Part shown: one piece after another, positions 1 through 11,653 of the stretch
How the letters are laid out: each line of letters begins with the position of its first letter
Position numbering within the stretch: the first letter of the stretch is position 1
DNA from: Hymenopellis radicata
Lineage: Eukaryota > Basidiomycota > Agaricomycetes > Agaricales > Physalacriaceae
NCBI GenBank assembly: GCA_015501595.1
Contig: JADNRX010000163.1
Coordinates: 52,489-116,488, forward strand
Direction of reading: 5' to 3'
Length of the DNA: 64,000 bases
Program-made: the position numbers and the translations under genes
Notes under the pieces: generated by a model
Told to the model about the DNA's origin: nothing
The model's database searches: none
Seen by the model: only the letters and a program-made list of their open reading frames with translations

Positions 1-1422
1 TGGGGCGTTTGGGGGTAAGCTTTATAGCTTTGGGTCGATGAAACTTGAGTGACTCATGCGGTCACTGACAGGTATCCTCGCGTTCGCGTTGGGTAAAATG
101 GACGGCGTTGGCGGTCGTAGAGGATGGTCATGGTCTGCACACCTTACATCATCTGACAATGCGTAACCATTAACCCGTTATCGTAGGATCTTCATTATGG
201 AGGGGATCCTGACTATCGCAGTCTCCCTGGTGTCGTACTTCATCGTGCCAACATGGTCATACAAAGCTAAATTCGTAAGGCACCATCTGCTCGTCCGAAT
301 TCGACTCATCCAGCTTGACGTAGCTCACCGACGACGAACGTAACCGACTTCTTACGAGACTTAACGAAGATTCGGATGCGGGTAAAAGGGAGAAATTCGA
401 GTGGCTTTACGTTCGACAAGCAGTTACAGACCACCTGGTTTGGGGTTACGCTCTCCTATTTCACGGTTTTGCCTTCGTCCTCTACTCTCTGAGTCTCTTC
501 ATGGTAAGCCCCAGCGGACTCCGAAAGCAAGTGAGGCTGAACGTAGATATCAGCCTTCAATTATTGCTGGACTTGGGTTCAAGAGCTGGCAGGCGCAATT
601 GTAAGTGCCTTGTCCTTCTGCGTTACAACTTATGAACATTGTTGTAGAATGACAGTACCACCGAATGCGTTGGCTAGTATATCGATCTGGTTGACCGTGT
701 GGGCATCTTCGAAGTACAATCTCCGGGCTCCTTTTATCATAGCTTCTGCGGTTGTCGCCATCATCGGTATACTCTTTCGTGTCGTATAACCTGTTCCAGT
801 TAGCTCATTATCGCACACAGGTTACATTGTCCTCGTGACTGCGACGACTGGTGAGCCCACTATTATTTGTCAGCTGATTGAAATTCTCACTGGACGGATG
901 GTTCGTCTTCAAGCTGGCGGGCAATACGTCGGCGTTCATTTTGCCGCGGCTGGCGTCTATGTCGGCAATGCACTACTTCTCAGGCACGTCGCTTCTTCCA
1001 CACACTATCACTATAAAGATTCCGTCTAGTTGGCCTGGAGAGAACGTCTCTAGTCAAACCAAACGTGCCGTAGCTGTCGCTATGCAAATAACTATCGGCG
1101 ACACTGGCGCCATTGCTGGGTGCGCGTCTTGTTCCATCAGAGGCACTTCTTCTGGCTAAGCAGTTCATTCAGGGTTCTCATTTACCGTCCCAACTTTGCT
1201 GGACATCGCTACCGGAAGCCCCACATCATTGCGATAGGATATCTTGTTTTCGCGATAGCTGTGACGGTGTATCTGTGGGTGTCCATGTCAAGGGAAAACA
1301 AGCGGCGCAACCTACTTGTTTCGAGCGGCGATGAAACAGGCGAGAAGCATGATGAGGCTGTAGACGAAGAAGATAAAACAGTACTCGGAGACCGACATGT
1401 CGATTATCGCTATGTTTTGTAA
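1..1422 (+). CDS. MFS permease of the Dal5/TNA1-like (anion:cation symporter) family, 5' end outside window
   Basis: This is a plasma-membrane transporter for small organic anions such as allantoate, nicotinate or a related vitamin; the substrate cannot be read from the sequence. About eleven exons join into one frame from base 1 to the TAA region at 1422. Family landmarks appear in the usual order: GKMDGVGG near 100, EGILTI near 205, LFHGFAFVLYSLSLFM near 455, IIAGLGFKSWQAQL near 560, then SWPGENVSSQTKRAVAVAM, GDTGAIAG and RKPHIIAIGYLVFAI. These cover transmembrane segments from about TM5 to TM12 plus a charged cytosolic tail. One intron (about 981-1026) appears to use a GC donor. No stop interrupts the spliced frame, so the gene looks intact; the N-terminal half lies upstream of the window. 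Confidence 0.85.
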
Positions 1423-1564
1423 ATGACCATTAACCCAGACCTTTCTCGGATGGAGTTCAACCCGAATGATTGGCTAAACGGCGTGCTGTTGACGCGTGTA
1501 TACGCGATGTTTACTGGAACTCGGACAGTTGAATAAATTGCCATCCACGCCAGCACTTGGCGAC

Positions 1565-1612
1565 GCGGATGCTACTCTCGCAGCCTCATCAGGCTGCGAG
1601 AGTAGCATCCGC
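1565..1612. repeat. Perfect 22-bp inverted repeat with 4-base loop
   Basis: Arms 1565-1586 and 1591-1612 are exact reverse complements around the loop CATC. It lies 140 bases downstream of the permease stop codon. No poly-T tract follows it directly. Confidence 0.9.
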
Positions 1613-2201
1613 CGGCAGAAGAAAGCGTCTACGCTTGACGGGATTCTATACGGCCGCGTTGTGATTTACCGTAACCTCAAAATCGCTCTTTAGTTATGCC
1701 TGGAAATGTTTAACAACTGTTCTCATTCAAGTGGGATATGACTTTCAACTTCTTATAACAACTTGAAGCCCCTCACCCCTCCTGGGAAAAGACTCCAAGT
1801 TGTTTTTGCTTGATCTTACAGGTACCGCAGCTACGTATAGCGTTGAAATGCATTCTGAGGTTCTGAACTATGTCTCTTCTCCGAAATCCGGGCTCCCTGG
1901 GTCATACTGGCAGTTGACTTTGAGTTGACTGGCAGTACTTCATGGACCGGGAAAGCCGGACCGCTAATGATGCCGTCGGCAATTGGGTTACTTCCTGCTC
2001 TTAACCACCAAGCAAGCTTCAAGTTCAACTCACGGGCACCTAGACTTCCTCTCAATTCGCCCAGTACCCTGTGCAAAAAACGCGAAATTCCGCTCTATCG
2101 CTCTTCTTCACGGCCTCTTTTCGAAAGTCGCACGCGCTCTCTATTTCCTCCACCAACGTCATATCTGGAGGCTATGCATCTTTTCAACAAACTCCCATGA
2201 C
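1613..2201. other. Intergenic, no gene recognised
   Basis: Only short open frames without recognisable motifs. It would hold the promoter of the gene starting at 2202. Confidence 0.5.
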
Positions 2202-4060
2202 ATGCAGTCCGCAGCCGCTGTCAAAGCTCGAGTGCCCCGCAATCCAGGTAGACGTGAATGACTTGTCCCAGCGTATGACTTACTGCGTTGTTAGTCTTCG
2301 ACGTGCTATCCTCACACATTCGACGATTGCAAACGGACTCGGATTCCGGCCAGCTCTCGGATCACCATGAAATTTTGGGTATTCTGCGCCGGTTGACTAC
2401 TTCTGAAGCAGGCGATCGGGGACCTGTGGATGCTTGGCTCGTGCAGCGCGCTTTGGACTGGTCGGGAAATATTATACAGCCACTGAAGCATTTTCTGACT
2501 GTGGTGGAGGATACGGTGTCGGCACATCCGGTACTAGCGGGTTTCGTGTGGGGATGTATTCGGTTTGTCTTGACGGTATGTGCCACTGTGCGAGGGGAGG
2601 ATGTAGCTGGGAGTAACGTCCTTTGGCAGGGTATGTCTGGACATTCGAAACACTTTGAGTCGGCGACGAAGATTCTGAAGGATATATGCTCGAGGCTATC
2701 GTTCTATCGAGACGTCGATCCGGCTGTGTATCGCAACTCCCCTGCCGTTCAAGATGTTAGTAGCTTTCTTGAATTCTGCAGCAAGTTAATGCGGAGACTT
2801 GTAGGCTTTAGCGCGCTTATTGGGTGCCATACTCGATCTGTGCTACGAAGTGTACCATATTTATCACAATCGTGTCAATGGTGAGTCAGACTGGTATTGA
2901 TTGATTGTCCATTCCTTATTGTATGATTAGGCCCAATACCATTGCTGGCCATATCCCTACCCAGCAAAGACCCTTGGAAGAGTGCTAATATGCGGCGCAT
3001 ACTCGCCCGTTTCAACGAAGCAGAGGCCGAGCTCAGGCGTGTTATCAAGAACGAGCGCAAAAGTCGGGCTATGAGCGATAGTTCCAGTCATGCTCGATTG
3101 CGCGCAGAAGAAGATCGGCGATATATCATCGAGAATCAGCAGACTGGGGACTATCAGCACAAGGGTAGCTTTCCTTCATTTCTTTGAAATCTTGTCTGAC
3201 GACCTTTCCAGTCCACGAATATCGACGGATGCTAATGCAGATTCCCCATGCGCGAATAGTTGATAGACGCGCAAAGATCCTTCAGCCTGATCTGGGAACA
3301 GAGGACTGGATCCTGCGCACACCGGAGTATTCGTCTTGGTCCTCGGTGCCGCTTTCCATGGCTCAGATTCGTTCAGCAGACCACATACTTCATATTCATG
3401 GCAAAAGTGAGCAGATCTATCTTGGGTTGTTCTATGGCTGACGATGTTGTTAGTGAACGACAACCCAACGTGAGTTTTTCCATTGTAGTGCACGTACCTG
3501 GCTTATAGCGATTGCTCAGATATGTGGTTCTGGATGACCTTTTGCATCAACACAAAAGATACCGCGAAACGTTGGACATCAGTGTATCCTTCTATCGCTG
3601 CCAAACTCATGACCCGGATTATCTGGATCCGCTCATCGTTCTTGGTTCCATATTCGGCGACCTTCTCTCGCACCTTCCAATTCATCTACAGCACCAATAC
3701 ACGTCGCTCCAATTCGACACCGTATCCCAACTGGAAGAGTCCATTCGTCTCGTAGCGCAGAATTTCGACAAGGCGTATATCGTGTTGGAGGACGTTACGG
3801 CGTGCCCGCCGTTATCGCTGGATAGGATTGTTTTGTCGGTGAAGAAGATGGCGTCGACGAGGACCGTTTACGTTGCCATCGTGGATCGGACGACTGAGAG
3901 GTTGAGTCGTGCGTTTCGGACCTCGCCGACTATTGCGCTTGGAGACGAGGGTCAGCGGTCGGCTGCGGCGCGCCCTTCAAGGAAGCTTTCGCCAGCTGGG
4001 TCGGCGTATTTTGAGGACCAGGCGAGTTTGGCTAGTGCGAGTCTTAGGGCGCAGGATTGA
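2202..4060 (+). CDS. Truncated NACHT-type STAND protein with degenerate P-loop
   Basis: Eight exons (2202-2247, 2295-2575, 2630-2755, 2805-2880, 2931-3164, 3212-3406, 3454-3469, 3520-4060) sum to 1515 bases, a 504-residue protein. The N-terminal ~230 residues match the N-terminal domain of fungal NLR-like proteins often called DUF7708 (motifs RALDWSGNIIQPL, HPVLAGFVWGCIRF). They align along their length with the gene at 8346, including intron positions. A NACHT-like segment follows, but the Walker A loop reads GKMNDNPT where the paralogue has GKPGAGKT, because the micro-exon is 9 bases shorter. The Walker B site reads YIVLEDVTACPP in place of the paralogue's DALDECP. The protein ends shortly afterwards with a Ser/Ala-rich tail and has no winged-helix or ankyrin part. 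The frame is open throughout, so this may be a stable pseudo-NTPase rather than debris. Start chosen by homology of the exon1-exon2 junction. Confidence 0.75.
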
Positions 4061-4831
4061 GGCAGTGTATGTATGTATTTATCTTATCTAGCATGATGAA
4101 TGTGGGCCTGATCTTGATCTGCCACAGCTGCTTGCCGTCATCATGAACGGAGACTACGTTGAACGATTTCCCTTATGCGTCTCGTGATCGAGTATCCTCG
4201 CGTTTTATTCGCTCCGCTCAGTGGTCCGGCGGGACCTTACAAGCCCCGGCAGCAGCCTGTTGGGTTCATCGCCTCCCCTCACATATCAACTACAAGTCAG
4301 TGGATTCCATGCCACATCTGGATGCGTCCTCTATCCGGCTAAGAAGGTCCTCGAAAGCTTCATACATGCGGACTTTGACGCCCGTCAGCAAACAGTGTAC
4401 GAGTTTCTTTTCCATTTCGTAGCTCTTATCTCAACGATTTTAGAACGTGGAATTGCCAGTTTGTCATGTATGGCGCAACCAACCTTACATTCTTGGGCTT
4501 TTGCCTGCAAATTCATTTTCAGAGTGCTGTCCATAAATAGCTACTTGGACGTGTATTATAGCCTGTCTTTCATCTCCAATGTTTTTCAGTTCCGCTTTGG
4601 AATGTAGAAAACGTGATGGCGCGCAGGTTATAGGTAGCACGCAGATATAAACGGGATCATCTTCATTCATTTACGGAAGACACTACTGTCATAATAATAG
4701 GACGTGAAAGAGGCTAAAAAGGCGCCAAATGTGGCAATGATCGCGATCGAGGCTCTCCTTGTCTTTCGACCACCATCACCCCATGCAGATTTCCTGCTCC
4801 GCCTCTCCCCCTCTCGACATCGCTGGAGACA
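4061..4831. other. Intergenic, no gene recognised
   Basis: Short open frames only, with no motif. It separates the truncated NACHT gene from the deaminase gene and probably contains the latter's promoter. Confidence 0.5.
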
Positions 4832-6548
4832 ATGGACGACAACGATGAAGGCGCTTTTCGCCGTCTGCAGCTCCGGATACGGACACTGACGACGCTGCTC
4901 AGCGAGCTCGCGCCACCCGATTTTGTGCACGACAGGATGGAGACGATGACGATGACGAGGGCGGCGACGTTCACAATGCTCTGCAACAACGTCGCGCTTT
5001 TGCTTAACACGTCTTTGTCCTCGGATGCTATAGCAGTCGGCCCTGCCGCATATACGGTGCCTTTAGGCTTAGCCTTGGTCGGCATCGTCGACCACGATAA
5101 GGAGTTGCCCACCTCAGAGATCTTCCAAGCGCGACAGAGCGCGTCGTGAGTCTTTTTTCTTTTCTTGCTCGCCATTGTCTGACCTGTGCCCAGTGGCGGC
5201 GACAATGAGTCATATATCCAATCCATATTAAATGCTTTTCATCCCAGTGGAACCGAAGACCGTTTCGCCACCATCATGCCCCTAATGCTCGCCCATTGCC
5301 ATCATAAAATAGCCCAGTCCCTTAGCTTTTCCGACACCATCTTCGGCCGACCATTAGAGCGCGTCCTCGCCGAGTGTCAACCAAACGGAACAGAGACATG
5401 GGAATCCTATGTCAGTATTCCCGAGTCTATCTCCCATCTCATGGCAGATATTCCCCATCGAAGCAGCAGAGCACCGGGCTCCAGGGACTATAAACTCGCG
5501 TACGACACTATCCTTCAATGGACATCTGTTCTTTCGACGCAGTACGCCCACTTGCGCGATGCCTTCCTTGAAAGAGAAGGCTCGGACATACTCAACGGGC
5601 GCTGTTTATACTTCTTCCTCACTTCTGTCATGTGCAGCGAACCCGTCCTCAACACCATTTTCTCCCGCACAGATTTTTTAGATCGCCTCATGCTCGCGTA
5701 CACGCCGCCTCCGTCGACCTTGTTTGCGGAATTGGGTAGGGCTGCAGCCATTCTTGATCCTTGTCACGCTGATCGTCCCCTCAGGAGAAAGCATCACCGA
5801 CTGTGAGACCATCCGAGGCATGCCTCGTGCTGAGCAGGTGAATCACTATGCGCGGGCGTGTCTCAGCACAAGTACGTCTTGGCGTCGCGCCGTCATCTAT
5901 CTCATTGTGCTGCATCGCGTGTCCCGTGGGCCAGCAACGTCGGCGAACATGACGTTTTGCCTCGTGCGCGCGCCCAAGCCAGATTCAGAGATGGAAGACG
6001 TGGGCCAGCTGCTGCGTGGATTGAGGGTGGAGACGAAGCACAGAGAGACTCTGCTGCGGCCGAGGGAGTTTAAGGGGACGGTGCACAACGAGGCGCTTCT
6101 AATGGCACTCAAGACGAATACGGAGGAGGTTGACGTGGGGGATGAGGTGAAGGCGCTGTTCATGGTAAGGTTCTGGTCTTGTTGATGCACTTGACGCTGA
6201 TGGCTCCGGACAGTATGGGGACCATGACCGCTCGATTGGAATGGCGAGAAAGCCGTGTTTCTGCTGTCATGTCGTTGCGGAGGAGCTGAATTTTAAGCTT
6301 CCCGGGACATGTGGGCGGATCCTTCCGTGGTCACCTCCGAGAGGCATCGGATTGAACATTTTGCAACGGCTGGCGTATGTGCTGGAGAGGAAGCTGGAGG
6401 CGGTTTTGAGGTAAAATTATGTATTAATCTCTTGGAATTGGTTTATGATACTGCGCTTGTGTATAATAGGACTAGAGTACTTACTTGTCGACTACTTGAT
6501 TTGGAGTTGTATAAAAAGCATGGGGACCACACTAGGTCAGAAAGGTGA
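4832..6548 (+). CDS. Putative nucleic-acid deaminase (OTT_1508-like fungal family)
   Basis: Five exons (4832-5145, 5194-5735, 5785-6164, 6214-6410, 6470-6548) sum to 1512 bases, 503 residues. The first ~370 residues are helical with no recognisable motif. The C-terminal third carries the two signatures of the zinc-dependent deaminase fold: VHNEALLM (an HxE, His near residue 385) and KPCFCCHV (a CxxC, Cys near residue 427), followed by LPGTCGRILPWSPP. That tail is typical of the fungal OTT_1508 deaminase group, for which roles against mobile or viral nucleic acid have been proposed from genome analysis. The substrate is unknown. It sits between two NACHT-type genes on the same strand, with about 0.8 kb and 1.8 kb spacing. 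The last exon is less certain: without splicing, the frame stops at about 6414. Confidence 0.7.
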
Positions 6549-6650
6549 GGGTTCGCCATGATCCACAAGTTACTTTCGGATATAATCTTGATAGTACGGC
6601 AGAGAAGCGAATGAAGCTCCAATACTTAGCCTCAAGCATTCTTCGCAGAT

Positions 6651-6697
6651 AGCACGCATCGACTCGGATATTCAAGGAAGGACAAAGGGTCACTGGA
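6651..6697 (+). repeat. Short direct repeat, copy 1
   Basis: Shares CATCGACTCGGATATT, then after a small gap AAAGGGTCACT, with bases 7655-7697 about 1 kb downstream. Neither copy falls in a recognised gene. It may be a remnant of a mobile element. Confidence 0.6.
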
Positions 6698-7654
6698 GGT
6701 AAGATTGTTCGCGGTCAAAGGTGCTTCAGAGGGAGATATTCTCAGGCTCAAGCGAAAGAAAGGCTGTCGTATCCACGTCATGGTAGGCCGTAAAATACTC
6801 ATCTCATTGGTCATTCCGAGCTTGAAGTGTGGGTTGTATTGTCACCTCACTGGACGTCGAGTGGTCTCTTGTACAAACATCGGGATTTCCGGTCCCAGTC
6901 TGCTTGCTTGCTCATTGAAGTAAAGCTAACCACACTGCTTGTCATAACTCAAACCTATCCCGTACTCTCCGTCTTTGCCTCTCTGTCTTCACTTCGTGTC
7001 CTACCTTTAATGACGCGAAATTTTCAGGCACTGCTGTTGTCTATGTATTTATTGCCACTACGTTTCGCAGTACCGAACGTATTGGGCTTCGAAGCAGCAC
7101 AGGCCACATATTTCAACTCCTATTGCCCCCGCATCTTTCTTTAAGTTTGGAAGACAGGCTCAGCGGTCAGTCTTTGCCCCGTCGATCTTTACTTTCATCC
7201 CGCTCGTCCCGGAGGAAGCACGTCATCACAGTTCATCCCACTGGTCGGGATGAAAGATATTGTTAGGACATACTTGCGCTGCACCGGGACACCGATATCG
7301 CAGAGCTTCTTACCTCGCGCGCATGTCATGATCACTATCCCTATCGCTGGAGCAGACGCATAGTAGTACCCACGACCACCGAAACTGAGAGAGCAACAGC
7401 AGCGGACGCGCTAGCAGGCGCCACAGTGAGAATCGTCACTATCAGTTGGGGACAAAAGCAGTACTACTAGGATCGGTGGTTCCTAACGCGTCGTCGGTTG
7501 CAGTAACCCCAACCTTGGTGGAGGTAGTAACTAATGGGATAACCGCAACGTCAGTGGTGGCCGTAACCGGCGGCAAAGAAGCGAACTTTGAAGCTCAAAA
7601 TAAGTACAGTTGTTCCCTCCTGGCGTAGTACTATACTTAGATAGTGCATATGTT

Positions 7655-7697
7655 CTCCATCGACTCGGATATTGGAAGAACAAAGGGTCACTAGCAG
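7655..7697 (+). repeat. Short direct repeat, copy 2
   Basis: Partner of 6651-6697, with the same order of shared blocks and a few-base deletion between them. Confidence 0.6.
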
Positions 7698-8345
7698 AAG
7701 TGGTGGTGGTGGAAGGATAGCCCTCGTCTTGTGGGCTGTTTACCAGTGATCGGGCTGGAGAAGCCGGAGAGTCGCCGCCGGCCGGCAGTCTATTTTCCTC
7801 CCAGCAATTCTTTCTTCCTTTCCGTCATCCACAAAATGCCCTTTCCCTAAGTTCCCTTCCTGCAGCGCGCCGCCTTTGTTACACCTTTGTGACTACTCTA
7901 CACTTACATGACACGTCGTCATATAACGATATCCCTTTCGGAAGGGTTACAACCTGTTGTTGAACACTCGGCAGAACTTGGTTTCATGGAAAACAGTTTG
8001 AACGCCACCGGGATGTATACTTATCTGTAATTGCAGTATTTTTCTATTTGGATTTTTCTGACTTGACTCTTGTTGCTTGTAGGACTCCCTGGTTCAAATT
8101 TACCTCATTCCCTGTAAGCTCCCAATCAACATGACGACCTGGCATTTGTTCACTCGAACATAAGTCGCGTCACATCGTATTCGCGGCCATCATATACTGC
8201 CACTCGCTGATTATGATCCTCCGTCCATTGGCATCATGCCTCCGACCGAAGCTCAACTCAAACTTTGTACCTTGCACAGCCTTATGGCATGATGCGAGGT
8301 CGAAAGTCCCATCAGCTTGCCCCACGCTTTGCTCTCCCCAGCACC

Positions 8346-11300
8346 ATGGACACTCCGCCCAGCATTTCCGGTGAGCCATGAGCTTTCACCTACGCCCTCC
8401 CGCTCATGGACGTCCAAACAGCTTTCGATGTGGCACTATCATCACAAATCAAGAAGCTCCAGCTTACCGCTGACACGCCATTATTTGATGCGTCAACCCC
8501 GGCAGAGCTGTTGAACATTATTGCGGCCGAAACAGATAATTATTTGGCGAAAGATTCGATTCATCGGGCGTTGGACTGGTCTGCTAGTATCATCGAGCCC
8601 CTCCTCAAGTTCTTGAGCGCTATCGACGCGGGTATCTCATCTCATCCGGAGTTGGGCGGCATTGTATGGGGTTGTATACGCTTCATTCTTACGGTATGTT
8701 TTTCCTCCCGAAGTGCCTTCCAGCCTCAAACACGTCGAGAAAAGGTGGCTTGCTCCCATTCCAAGTACTTTGACATGATCGTCACCACCCTTACGGATAT
8801 TTCGCTTCGATTACATTTTTATCAAGACTACGCTCTTGTGTTATACAGAAACTCCAGCTCCGTACAACAGGTACGTGCCTATGACACGCTATTTCAACCT
8901 CTTATGCTTTAGCATCAGGCTCTTGCACGCGTCTATGGTGCCATACTCGACTTTTGCCATGAAGTCCACTACGTCTTCCATAAACCTCGTTCAAGGAAAC
9001 GAAGAGGTCTGGCGCTGAACTGCTTGACCAATCATCAATTTGGACTAACCAACTTCCAGGGTCGTTGACGACACTCGCCATTTCTATCCAGCCATGGCGC
9101 GAGAGCAAGATGCGCCAAATAGTTGACGAACTTGATCGAGTACAATCTTATCTCAAGGAGGAGGTTGAGCACGTTGACAGAATGACCGACCTTCACACCC
9201 GCAATCATGTCGATCGACATTTGATGAACGTCGAGCACTCGACCGTCCGCATCGAAGCGGGTCTTTCGACGGCGACCCAGGTGATACAGGGGCAAGCAAT
9301 GGTCGCCGCCGCCAGCAGAGAAAAGCAAGAGTATTCGGAGAATGGTACCGATCTCCTCGCTTCGCGGACGTGTTACCTGATGGGTTACATATCCAGAACG
9401 TCAATTCAGAAATCTGATTACCAGCATACCTCATACTGAGTGCGGAGGCATACAAGAGGAGGTTTACGCCAGGATCGAGAATGATCCTTACTTTGGTCAT
9501 TGGTTACTCCGTCATCCGGAGTACGACCGTTGGGCAACAGGCAGTGGTAAATGCGTGTTGCGGGTAGTCGGGAAACGTACGTGTCACTAGTTTGTTTATA
9601 TTGATACTAGCTAACAGTTCGATGTTATTAGCGGGTGCTGGAAAGACCGTGCTAACGTGAGTTTGAATTCTGGACGACAAACCAAATTGCTGTACTAAAA
9701 GCCGTAACAGATCCTTGATAATCAAAGATCTTGTAAGGCTTCAGCAAAGCCTACCTGTCTACGACATTGCCGTGTCCTTCTTCTACTGCCGATACGATGA
9801 TTCAACTCGACAAAAGCCTTTGGATATTCTGGGTTCAATATGCCGACAGCTGCTGTTACAACTCCCTACATACCTGCAGCACCAGACGGAGACGCGTTTG
9901 TCGCACACCGTCCCGGAATTGATAGACACTATCCGTTCGACTGTTCAGCATTTCGGGCAGGTATACGTTGTCATAGACGCCCTCGATGAATGTCCAGCGG
10001 ATGCGCTCGATCTTTTACTTCCTGCGCTCAAGCGACTGGAATTAAGCCTCCTCCTTGTCAGCCGGCCGATTTCGCGGTTCTCGCTGTATTTTGCGACTAC
10101 GCGGATTATAGAAATCACCGATACAAACGTTGCTTCAGACATTTGGCGCTACGTTCACAGGCGTGTCCACAATCCTGAAGAACACGAGGCCGCTCTTCAT
10201 ATCTCGAACCCATCGTTGTTTGACGAGGTTGTCGATGCTCTTGTTAACAAAGCTGATGGAATGTTAGTCTCCGCCCGTCTATGTCGTGATCTTATTAATG
10301 GATGTCATAGGTTTCTATGGGTTAACCTTCAGATCCTGCATCTCTGCGAGCAGAGAACAGACCATGACATCATAGTAGCGCTGGATTCGCTCCCTCGGGG
10401 ACTGGTCGCTACCTTTCATCGCGCCCTCAAGCATGCATACGAGCTATTAGAACCACGTCGCGCGCGCGTGAGGCGTGTTTTCACTTGGCTGATATCCTAT
10501 GGTGGCCCTGTACCCCTCGACCTTCTTCAGCAGGCGATTGCTGTTGAGGAGATGGACGCTGTATGGGACGCTTCCAAGCTGGTGACGGATCCGAAAAGCC
10601 TGGTGGATGACTGTGCCAACCTAATCAGGCTTTCCCACGATGGCGTCCAATTCGTGCACGCATCCGTTCGGGATTTTCTGCTCGAGGATAATGGACTTGA
10701 TACACCTGCTATGCGATACTTTTCGTGCTCGTCGATACAGCAACAACATTGCGACGTCTTCTTCACGTGTTGTAAGGCGTCTCGTCTTTTAGACTGCCTC
10801 GGGGACAGGCTGCCATATACATCCTTGATCTCGTATATTCAAAACGACTCTCTTGCACACATTCGTCATATTGATGAGATATGTGACCCTGGTGACGTGC
10901 TCTCTACCTTCAAGAGCATGCTTTGCTTGAAGAGTTTATCGCCCTTCCACAGGTACACTGGCTCTTTCGTTCTTTTCTTACTCACGAGTTCTAATATTCG
11001 GTTTTAGTCACTTCGACGACTTCATTAGTTTTGGCCCTACAGCAGACTGTGCCATGCTCACTCATCTGTGCGCGTACTTATCATGCACCCGTATCTTGAG
11101 TCACCTACTTCGGTCGGGAGATGGAAGTGTATGGCATCTCGACAGCGGCGGGCGCGCCCCATTGCACTATGCCACAGGATTACTCTTTCCACCTATTCAA
11201 TTCTTCGAAGTATCTCCCGAATGTGCCCGTTTGTTACTACAAGAGGGTGCCGATGCGGATTCCAGGGACGACAACGAGCTTACCCCGTTACACTACATCG

Positions 11301-11653
11301 CCACCAAGCCTACCATTGCAGCACCCGAGCGCGACACCGAAGTCATGTTGGCACGGATGTTATTAGAGCATGGCGCGGACCTGAACGCGCAGAACCTCCA
11401 AGGTGTTCGCCCCGTCCACCTTGTAACCATCAATGACTACATAAATCGGCGTCTGCTGGCGTTTCTTGTAGAGCATGGCGCGAATATCAACGCTCGCGAC
11501 CTCCACGGGGACGCGCCCTTGCATCTTCTCTTCCAGAAACGCTGGGTCAGCGATGAGGATACGAAATTTCTGCTTGCATGCGGAGCTGACCCGAACTTGG
11601 CAAACCACGCTGGCTTGACGCCGTTGCAGGTTCTGCTCACACGGCCAAGGTGA
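8346..11653 (+). CDS. NACHT-ankyrin STAND receptor (fungal NLR-like)
   Basis: Ten exons (8346-8370, 8422-8693, 8745-8870, 8913-9006, 9060-9344, 9397-9576, 9632-9656, 9711-10262, 10311-10952, 11008-11653) sum to 2847 bases, 948 residues. Order: a DUF7708-like N-terminal domain (about 1-200; HPELGGIVWGCIRF); a charged linker; a NACHT/NPHP3-type NTPase with intact Walker A GKPGAGKT (about 326-333) and Walker B YVVIDALDECP (near 421); a winged-helix segment (VFTWLISYGGPVPLDLL, then FVHASVRDFLLED); and about five ankyrin repeats (about 745-948; ADSRDDNELTPLHY, HGADLNAQNLQG). Proteins of this build are cytosolic sensors that oligomerise on ligand recognition and control incompatibility-type cell death or other responses in fungi; that role is inferred. 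The 25-base seventh exon encodes the P-loop alone. The start has a good context (CACCATGG). A further ankyrin-like stretch continues out of frame after the stop. Confidence 0.85.

Larger units (their letters stand above)
6549..8345. other. Long intergenic region with a dispersed short repeat
   Basis: No gene recognised. It holds two copies of a ~40-base sequence (about 6651-6697 and 7655-7697) and GT-rich stretches near 7440-7570. The last few hundred bases would include the promoter of the gene at 8346. Confidence 0.5.

Noticed and set aside
4159..4607. Two overlapping open frames between the truncated NLR and the deaminase
   Set aside because: No motif, no similarity to neighbours, no convincing start.
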